A DNA stretch of 12,895 nucleotides, taken from NCBI GenBank assembly GCA_000697335.1, contig JNEM01009191.1, positions 1 to 12,895 of the forward strand. Reading direction: 5' to 3'. Below, one piece after another: positions 1-7,431 of the stretch (within the stretch, counting starts at the first letter, position 1; every line of letters begins with the position of its first letter). This DNA is from Conidiobolus incongruus B7586. Lineage: Eukaryota; Entomophthoromycota; Entomophthoromycetes; Entomophthorales; Conidiobolaceae. Under the pieces are notes generated by a model that was not told the DNA's origin, did not search any database, and was given only the letters and a program-made list of their open reading frames with translations. Both the position numbers and the translations under genes were made by a program.

Positions 1-149
1 AAAGTCTGAGGGGAGTGTCACATATCTACCCAATTAGTCCATATATATTTACCTTTAATATCAGTTTACCCATAATTTATCTCTTATTCTACTTTCCCTT
101 AAATTGATCCATTCTTATCCTAATATCAAAAGGGGAAATACAACAGGGA

Positions 150-252
150 TCTATTTATCTATTCATTCATCCAGTTATCTATCTATTCACTTATCCATCT
201 ATCCAACTATCTATCTATCTATCTATCCAACTATCTATCTATCTATCTATCT
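150..252. repeat. CTAT tetranucleotide microsatellite
   Basis: This is a run of CTAT/ATCT units, imperfect on the left and nearly pure on the right. The purest part (about 205-252) consists of two copies of a higher-order unit, CCAA followed by about five CTAT repeats. Read as protein it gives only a Ser-Ile-Tyr-Leu periodic string, so the open frame crossing it (104-325, plus strand) is a by-product of the repeat length and not a gene. Confidence 0.95.
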
Positions 253-1477
253 GAAAGAAACTAACTTCAAGTCTTTGTCAAGAACTTCCAATAAAACTCC
301 ATATAACTATATCCTAATCCTATAACTTATCCACACTCCAACTTAATTCAATACAATTATCCTAGTTTCCAGCACTAGGATAATACATTTATTATCAAAT
401 ATTTTAAACTTGAATTAGTATTTTTCTAGATATATACTAAAATTTTCATAATAAATTTTATAATAAAATTTTAGTTAATATATCAAAAATTTTATTAATA
501 AACTATTTGAAGTATATTATTATATATTATTATATTTTAGTTTGTTGTATTGTATATTTTAAAGAAAGTAGATCCAAAAGTTATAAAATAAATTCCAACC
601 AAATATACAAGTTTTGATTTTCTATTTAAAATAATTAAAACTAAAATAACTAGTGGTTTTTATTTTAATATTATCTTATATAATATTTTATATCTTTATA
701 ATTAATATATAAGAAACTTAAGCTATATAGATCTGAAATTTATAATCTGTTGTGTTTTTAAACTTTTGAATCATATTTCTCAAAATTTTAAATTATAAGA
801 ACTTTTTGAAATTGAAATAAATAAACATTTCAATATAATAATTATAAAAATAAAGATATATTATAAAATCAATACTCTCTTTTATTATGATTATCTCTTT
901 ACTATATTTTTACCAAGCTTTTAATATTTAAAAAACAGTTCATTTTATTAAAGACTGAAATTTGATATTTTGTAAACTAATTAGATTTTTTTTGCAACAA
1001 TATTCATTTTTATAAGCTAATTTTATAGTTATTTAAAGCAATTATAATCACATGTGTTATATTCTTTTAAATATATTAAATGATGATTTTTTTAAATAAA
1101 AATAATTAGAAATTTTTTACAACTTTAGCTTTATATATATTTTATAAATATTATATAAAATAATAGGTGTCTTTTAATTATATTAAAAACACTAATTAAA
1201 AATAATCTGATATAAAAAATAATATTCAATTTTTATTTATTAATATTTAGATAAAGTATTATTTTAGCTTAATATATCATTTTAATTTAATTTTAACAAA
1301 AAATTAAATAAAAAGATTTATAATTCATCAATTATAGTAATTAATTATAAATGGTTTGGTTTATAGTTATATTTTATTAAGTTTTATTTAATTATTATTA
1401 CTTTAGTGTTTTTTAGATTTTAATTAAATTATAAGGTATATATTTTATATATTTATTAATTTATCTAAATTTAAACT
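253..1477. other. AT-rich intergenic stretch, no gene seen
   Basis: Extremely AT-rich DNA with stops in every frame and no recognisable protein motif, tRNA or other RNA gene. The only local structure noted is an imperfect palindrome at 436-475. The outer part may continue the inverted-repeat element that begins at 1478, but its partner would lie beyond the right edge of the window, so this cannot be judged here. Confidence 0.6.
436..475. repeat. short palindrome with 11-bp arms
   Basis: The arms ACTAAAATTTT (436-446) and AAAATTTTAGT (465-475) are perfect reverse complements separated by 18 bases. Outside them the symmetry continues only with an offset. In DNA this AT-rich such a palindrome can arise by chance, so it is recorded only as a possible hairpin or small inverted-repeat remnant. 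Confidence 0.4.
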
Positions 1478-1940
1478 TTAATATATAAAATATACTTAAT
1501 ATAATTATAAAAGGTATTTATTAATACATTTATTTAATTTATTTATAATTGAATAAGTCATAGTTAAAATTAATTTTTAATTTTTAATTTTTAATAAGTT
1601 TTAAATAATTACTTTACTAGCTTTAAAATAGTTTACCCAGTAATAAATATGTTAGATTAAACATAATTTTTAAAGTCTGTTTATAAATTTTAAATGATTT
1701 TAAAAAGCTTTTGGTTAAATTATATTGATATTAAAATAAAAAATATCTAGTGATTACTATTTAGTTTAAATATAATTAAACAATAAATTTTTAAAAATTA
1801 ATTTTTTTAATTAAACATTATAAATATATATTTTAAAGATATTTATTTTCTATATATTTTTTTCTGAAACTAATAATAAATTTGAAAAATCAAAAATTAA
1901 AAAATTTCTCATTTCTTTGATTCTATTGTAATAAATATAA
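1478..1940 (+). repeat. left arm of a diverged inverted repeat (unknown AT-rich element)
   Basis: Read forward, this segment aligns with the reverse complement of 12390-12895. Shared blocks occur in the same order: an AGCTTTAAA...TTTACC.AGTAATAAAT block near 1619-1648; TAAATTTTAAAT.ATTTTAAAA near 1685-1710; AATTACTATTTAGTTTAAA-like near 1754-1770; and a TTGAAAAAT...AAATTAAAAAATTTC block near 1882-1911. The match ends abruptly just after GTAATAAATAT (about 1928-1938). The outer limit is at or beyond 1478. No ORF is present. By eye the arms are moderately diverged, so they look like old copies of one dispersed noncoding element in opposite orientation, or the ends of one large structure. Confidence 0.7.
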
Positions 1941-2678
1941 AAAAATTCAAAAATACTCTCCAAATGTCCCAATGATTCTCAAACAAAGGAAACATTATAT
2001 TTTTGGAATAATATTAAGTTTAAATTATGGGAATTTAAAAATATTTTTGAAATGGTATATCTAACAAAACCATGTATTGATATATACTGTTAATTTAATA
2101 TAATTCTCAAATATCTCAAAAGATAAATGTAAAATACTGGATTTGCTCTATGTTACATTCAAATCTTTTGTAATCATTAAATTCTATAGTTAATTTAAGC
2201 TGTTATTAAATTGATATCAATAATAATTATGTTGCTATAAATTAATTTCAATTTTGATATATCAATATATAGATAATTTACAGAGACTAATATATAATAA
2301 AATCTAGAATAATAACTAATGTGAATTAGACACTTGAACTCAATATTCTTTCCATTTTATCTCATTTCGGTCAATCATCCATTAAAATTCCACAAAATAC
2401 GTAGAATATCACTCATGAAAATATCTAAAATATAATCTGTAAGTATATCTATTCAAGTAATTTATTAATTATAACTTGTATTCAATCATTGCAAAGTGGT
2501 TTAATTAATTAATATAAACTTTTAAATATGTATATAGAAAACGTTGTGAGTTGGAATTAAAAAAATTTGTGCTTCAAAATTACTAAATTATCCAAAATAT
2601 ACAAATCTATTAACAATAACATCACAATAATCTAATATATTAAACAAAATTAAAAATTCCTTATTAAAGTCAAAAATT
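1941..2678. other. AT-rich intergenic stretch, no gene seen
   Basis: AT-rich DNA between the repeat arm and the first recognisable part of the amidohydrolase relic. The missing N-terminal part of that relic should lie here if it was ever present, but no frame shows convincing propeller motifs. No RNA gene or transposon end was recognised. Confidence 0.5.
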
Positions 2679-3392
2679 TTCCCTAAATCAAAAGAAAATT
2701 CAGTCAAAATTGCCGGTTTTGAGGGTGAGATAGCTCGCCCTATCCCTTCTCGTGATGGTAAAAAGTTTGCACTTGTTTGTAAAATAGAATTTAAGTGGGA
2801 GCTAATTGTTAAAGATCTTGAGTCAGGTGATGAAACAATCGTCTGGGATAGTTTATCTTTGGATAAACAAGAAAGTTTTGCTTTCAATGGACTTTATCCA
2901 AGATTCCCTTGGCTTCCTGATAATTCTGCCATTAATATTTGAGCGCAGAGAAAGATTGATCGTGTACCATTGAATTCATCCCCTATTAAAGTGATCCCAT
3001 TCAAAGCTAACGTAAACTTAAATATTGCTCCAACGGTAAAGCAAGAGTATGAATTAATTGAATCATCTTGATAAAGGTACATTTAACGATAAAAATATTC
3101 AATTCAATAATATTAGTCAAAATGGAGATAAAGCTGTATAATTTGCCACTCAACAAACCTACATCAGTGATCTGAAAACTAGAGAATCTATAATTCTATA
3201 TTTATTCAATCCATAAGATAACCATCTTATATTATACTTCGATCATGCAAATGATATTGCAATTATCCAATATAGATTGAACAATACTAGACTTTCTTTT
3301 AATAAAATTTTTGATATTAGGCAGGATAATGAGTATCAACTTTTGATCTGCAAAGAAACAAATATAACTATCCATTAATATCCAATAGTATC
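2679..3392 (+). pseudogene. amidohydrolase relic, N-terminal beta-propeller part
   Basis: In one frame, 2706-3068 reads as TolB/PD40 (WD40-like) propeller repeats of the bacterial-type 'tricorn-like amidohydrolase' proteins. Visible signatures are GEIARPIPSRDGKKFALV, VKDLESGDETIVWD, LYPRFPWLPDNSAINI and IPFKANVNLNIAPTVKQEY, in the family's order. A TGA at 2940 sits where the family has Trp (the W.AQ.KI.RV motif), and TGA-TAA follow at 3069-3074. The next propeller blade (ISQNGDKAV...TYISDLKTRES, about 3073-3200) continues in another frame with a further stop. From about 3210 to 3392 the match is too weak to assign. The N-terminus is missing. The relic is more GC-rich than its surroundings and continues at 4663 beyond an inserted mariner element. 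It is dead; the family assignment rests on remembered motifs, not a search. Confidence 0.8.
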
Positions 3393-3434
3393 CAGTAGTT
3401 CAAACAGTACTTTCTTATATTTAAATCAAATACT
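3393..3434 (+). repeat. left terminal inverted repeat of the mariner element
   Basis: This is the partner of 4621-4662. The outermost 12 bases differ at one position. Roughly two thirds of the first 42 bases agree, more if a single-base offset is allowed in the inner part. Confidence 0.7.
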
Positions 3435-4309
3435 ATTTTAAGAATCATAATTATTTTACTCTAATTTTAGTACTAGTTTAAATGATATTAAGTGATATAA
3501 TAATTCATTATATTCACTATTTATAAATAATTATAACATAACTTTCTAGGAAAAATTTAATAAAAAAACTTAAAATCACAGAGTTTCAGATTTTATTTTA
3601 ATTGAACAAAGAATATTTATTAAAATATAATAATTTATAAAATATTTTATACTAATTATTCATAAAAGTCTTTAAGTAATAACTAATGGCAAAAGGTTTT
3701 GAAAGTATATTATTATAAATTAACTTAATTAACTCAAAGTTGGAACACCTGACATAAAAAATTTATATTATTCAAGCTATTTTAAATCTATCACTATATA
3801 AAGAAATATATTTAAAATTAGGAAATATTCCAAACTTTAGCTATATACCTTGGTAAAAAAACTAGCATAAACTTTATACTTTAATATTAACTTTATTAAT
3901 ATTTTATTAAAAAATAATTTAAAAATAATTTAAAAATTTATAATATGGGTATTTTATTTGTATTTTAACTGAAGGTTTAATAAAAAAGGAATTTAATTAA
4001 TATAAATTAATATAAATTATTATTATAATGCTTATCTTACTAAAATATTATTATAATATATGAATCATGGATTTTGGTATGTAATTTATTACCAATAAAT
4101 ATAAAGAATACTTAGGTTAAAATAATTAAAATTATTACAATAAATTTCATAATATAGTTAATTGAAAATAAGTAAATATCATTATTAGATATAACTATTA
4201 ATAATAAAGTATTTTACTAATTATAGTAATAGAATATATTTTAGATTTTAATAAAAATTAAATTAAAAAACCATTTATCTTATATATTAACAACTATATA
4301 CATATAGTA

Positions 4310-4618
4310 AAATTTATTAAAAATTTATATTTTGAAAAGAACTGGCCTTTATTACCACATCCACCATATTCACCAGATATAAATCCTTGTTATCATAATT
4401 ATTTTCGTAAGTTATAGAATTTGATTTAGGGAAAAAGATTTTATGACATTTTAATCTTATATTTCAAAATTAAGAGTGTAATTTTGAAGATAAATTACAA
4501 AAATATGTGTAAAGGAGTTAAGCAATTACAATTAGTATGGAATTCTGTTATTAAAAAACAAGGAAGATATTAAGTATTAGAATCATATTATTTTTGGTTT
4601 AGCTTTATTTATTCTGCT
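4310..4618 (+). pseudogene. mariner transposase C-terminal remnant
   Basis: In one frame the segment reads VKFIKNLYFEKNW and then LPHPPYSPDINP (about 4343-4387). This is the mariner signature that surrounds the third catalytic acid. It is followed by a FRKL..LI.GKRFYD stretch and a GVKQLQLVW.SVIKKQGRY stretch, both matching the mariner C-terminus in order. In active mariners a catalytic Asp follows the YSPDL.P motif by two positions; here that position is Tyr (TAT, one base from GAT). At least two stops fall in the FRKL-GKRF stretch. The N-terminal helix-turn-helix and first two catalytic acids are not recognisable; a weak KLGNIPN string near 3818-3840 might be a leftover of the DNA-binding part. 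Confidence 0.8.
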
Positions 4619-4620
4619 GA

Positions 4621-4662
4621 AGTATAAATTTAAATTTGGTGAACTTAATTTTTGAACCACTG
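4621..4662 (-). repeat. right terminal inverted repeat of the mariner element
   Basis: Its reverse complement begins CAGTGGTTCAAAAATTAAGT and is followed outward by TA (4663-4664), the expected target-site dinucleotide. It lies close behind the transposase C-terminus, as in other mariners. Confidence 0.75.
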
Positions 4663-6505
4663 TATGGTAAAGCATTCACCTATACCAAAAGATTAGGATA
4701 TTTAATTGCTGGGACTCAATTAAGTACTGCTAAATTAGGCATTTGGATTGGTAAATCAGATGACAAATATCAAGTGATCAAGGGTTCAACTAAATTGTTA
4801 GCTCCTGATTAGATCAATGAAGTCAAGTTTACTAAAGACGCTAAAAAACTTCGTATTGATGGCTATGCAGAGTAGTAATGATAAAAGTTAGATAGTAGGG
4901 GAAGCATTAAGCTCTGATGGAAAGTTAATTGCATTCCTTCGATAGAAAGATTTATATTGTACTTGCTAAAGCTAATACAACATATTGGAGAAGACCTGGC
5001 AAAGCACCAGAAGAACTAACCAGATTGCCTAAAGATACAGGCAAAACTATATTAATTGTAGGCCCTAAAAGTGAAAATTTATATTATCTGGTAGCTAAAG
5101 TTTTATTAGAAGCATATATTCCAATTGTACAAGCGAAATGTGGTAATATCGCCAAACCCAATCTCTACTTCGGATATGAATTTGTTCAACCGGTACTCAA
5201 ATCTTATGATCTATCTGTAAAAATTCCTATATCCCGTCCATCTTCAAATAAAATTTTGATTTTGGATAATTGTGATATCGTAACCATGTAGGCTGGAAAT
5301 TGAAAACAAGATATGATAATATCTGGAAGATTAGTAATTTAAGGTAACAGGATTTTAGAAGTTGGAGATTCTAAGAGCGTTCAAATTCCATATGGAGATA
5401 AAGCTATTGATCTTAATACGGTACCAATCTCCTAGGTTTTACGAACGAACACACAGAGTGGTCAGGTTTCAATTATCCTGTTCGCTCCCATTGGCAGCAT
5501 CAGTTACCCTTAACTTGCGGAGTAACAACGATACACAATCCTTCATATGACCCTGTTCAGGAATTTATTGAGCAAGTACTTGTACGGTCTTAACTTCTAT
5601 TAGCAGCTATAATTTTTATAATAGGCACTATTATTTATGGTGTAGCTGGTGATGTTCGTGTTGAAGCCGATAATTTTGAAGGAAAATCAATCTTACGATT
5701 TCTAAAATATTATGATACATCTCTGTAAAACCTTGTAACCAACCTTCATGATATTCTCATCAAATGATCCTAGAAGCTACACGAGTGCTGGGAATGCTAG
5801 TTGTTCCAGAAGGAGGTATGCATTTTGCTTGGAACACCAATTAATTTATTGATAGTCACACTATCTTTGAGCATGCCATTCCAGTTGGTTTATTGTACTA
5901 AGATTTGCGGATTCTATTTGAAAAAGCTGGAACTGCAACTAATCTTACTCTTATTGTTTCTTATGGAGGTATTTTTTATGAAAATTATTTGTACTTATCC
6001 AGGAATGTATAAGAAGAGGAAAAGATGCGTCAGCGTCACCCTTTAAGACTACTTGTAGCAGCCAGCTTCCGTAGAACTTTAACTGACCAGAAAGAGTATG
6101 TTTTCCTTGAAATTAGTCTAACCCTTGCTAATTTGACGAGTTGTGATGTTTTGATCAATTCCGGTGCTTATGGTGAATGACAAGATATTGGATACCTTTG
6201 GGAACTATGGATGCTTTCCAAGGGTGGAATGACCAATTATGAAGTACTTCGTTCGGCTACAAGAAATGTTGCTAAAACACTTGGATTAAAAGATCTTGGA
6301 TCTCTTTAAAAAGGAAAGCTTGCTGATTAAATTATTTATCCTTCTGGAAAGTCTCCAATGGATGGTCTTAAACATCTTCGAGATATTTCTCAAGTCTCTG
6401 TTAATGGATTCCTCCACGATGCTTCCTCATTAGATCAGGTATGGCCTGAAGAGAAGAACACTTCCTTTGCCTAAACCAAACGATAATTATATTGTTCGCG
6501 GCTAG
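4663..6505 (+). pseudogene. amidohydrolase relic, propeller C-end plus metallo-hydrolase domain
   Basis: This continues the relic that stops at 3392. The end of the propeller (LGIWIGKSDDKYQ; SSDGKLIAFLR at about 4905-4942) leads into the hydrolase domain: PISRPSSNKILILDN, GNRILEVGD, AIDLN, GFTNEHTEWSGFNYPVRSHW, GVTTIHNPSYDP, GTIIYGVAGD, LGMLVVPEGGMHFAWN, FEHAIPVGLLY, LIVSYGG, YLWELWMLSKGGMTNYEV, LGLKDLGSL.KGKLAD and VSVNGFLHDASSLDQVWPE, all in family order. A live member would be a secreted or membrane-associated metal-dependent amidohydrolase of uncertain substrate. The family's metal-binding His-X-His appears here as His-Thr-Glu (5450-5458), and the conserved GAHG is GAYG (about 6161-6175). 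In-frame stops of all three types occur (for example TAG and TGA near 5287-5303, TAA near 5840, TGA near 6178, TAA near 6307 and 6328). Reading moves among frames several times. A residual open frame at 4929-5291 is only a fragment of this. Confidence 0.85.
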
Positions 6506-7431
6506 ATACTATTTAAATAAGTCATGTTTTCATATATTTTCTAGTCCCTAAAGAAATGATTTAATTTGAAGATATTAAATATTAGAAAATTTTATTACCT
6601 GATTATTATATTATAATTTTGAAAAATTTTGAATTTTATACTTATTAAATAAAAATATTTGTTATTTAGTTAATTTTATAAAGAATATATTACAAAAAAT
6701 TAATCAGATATTAATAATGATATTTTTATTTATACAATAAATGAATATTCAATCGTGTACTTTTTAAACATCTTTGCGAATTTATTTGGAACAGAGGAAG
6801 TGGAATCTTTAGGCCTAAGCATTTACAAAAAGTGGTTATACTCTTAAACATACTAGGATCATATTTTAATTCATAATGCAAACCTATTTTTTGTAGCAAA
6901 TATGCTGAAATCAAACTGTACTGTGCTATGAATTCTTAATCAATTTGACTAATTTCAATATGAGTAAAAATATAATATAAAATTTAATATATTAACAATT
7001 ATTTTAGAAATTAAATACTAAATTTTGATTTTTATAAATTAGTTTTTATGGAAGGATATTATAACTTTTGAATCTCAATTTTTCTTTTAAGAATTAAACA
7101 CATACATTAGTTTAAAATTAGATTGCTTTATAGTTATTAATTCAGATTTAGCCAATATATACTGAATAAAAATCAATTAATAAATTTAATAATTTGTATA
7201 AAATGATGATATGTAAAATTAACTTTCATATATATATAGATTTAAAGTTATAAATAATTATTGCTTAATTCTGTTTAGCTAAAAGTTTAATGTATAAGTA
7301 CTATAGCAACCAAGATAATATTATATTGTTTGAAATTTAACGTCTTCGGTAAAGCTTAAAAACATTAATGGGATTTAACTTTAGATTATAGGATTTAAGT
7401 TAGTGTACTAAATGGAAGAATATAAATGAAT
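6506..7431. other. intergenic stretch between relic and kinase 3' end
   Basis: Mostly AT-rich. A slightly less AT-rich patch at about 6735-6960 keeps short open frames on both strands (see the separate entry). The remainder (6960-7431) lies just downstream of the kinase stop codon and should hold its 3' untranslated region and polyadenylation site. No clear AATAAA-type signal at a convincing spacing was seen on the minus strand. Confidence 0.5.
6726..6914 (-). other. unidentified small ORF or coding ghost
   Basis: A 62-codon minus-strand frame starts at an ATG and contains ELKYDPSMFKSITTFCKC, with a run of Leu, Ile and Pro after it. A neighbouring minus-strand frame contains MLRPKDSTSSVPNKFAKMFK, and the plus strand has a comparable open stretch (IVYFLNIFANLFGTEEVESL). 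Base composition is less AT-rich than its surroundings, which is the only hint that it was once coding. I do not recognise the family and cannot decide the strand. It is not counted as a gene. Confidence 0.25.

Larger units (their letters stand above)
3393..4662 (+). mobile_element. decayed mariner-type DNA transposon nested in the amidohydrolase relic
   Basis: A 1,270-bp segment, the usual length for mariner, with inverted ends. The left end begins CAGTAGTTCAAACA and the right end, reverse-complemented, begins CAGTGGTTCAAAAA. Similarity continues inward for about 40 bases, including a shared ATTTAAAT..ATACT block after a one-base offset. The right end is followed by the TA expected of a mariner target site (4663-4664); the left flank is TC, so that copy of the TA is lost or altered. 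The element separates colinear halves of one pseudogene, so it inserted after or during the life of that gene. Both ends have drifted and the transposase is broken, so it cannot move itself. Confidence 0.8.

Noticed and set aside
104-325. A 73-codon ORF with Ser-Ile-Tyr-Leu repeats as a surface protein
   Set aside because: It is the translation of a tetranucleotide microsatellite with no supporting context.
2588-3082. Two minus-strand ORFs opposite the propeller relic
   Set aside because: They are antisense shadows of the plus-strand propeller coding sequence, which carries the recognisable motifs.
4929-5291. A 120-codon ORF as an independent gene
   Set aside because: Its second half carries the SRPSSNKILILDN...IVTM strand that opens the hydrolase domain, and homology continues past its stop, so it is one residual open piece of the pseudogene.
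5801-6046. A Leu/Ile-rich ORF that looks like a membrane protein
   Set aside because: It lies out of frame with the amidohydrolase motifs (VVPEGG, FEHAIPVGLLY) on the same strand; its hydrophobic look is a frame artefact.
4663-6505. Reassigned stop codons (UAA/UAG read as Gln), making the amidohydrolase a live gene
   Set aside because: All three stop triplets occur in the relic, some at Trp or Leu positions, and reading moves between frames. The intact kinase next to it uses CAA and CAG for Gln and ends in an ordinary TAA.
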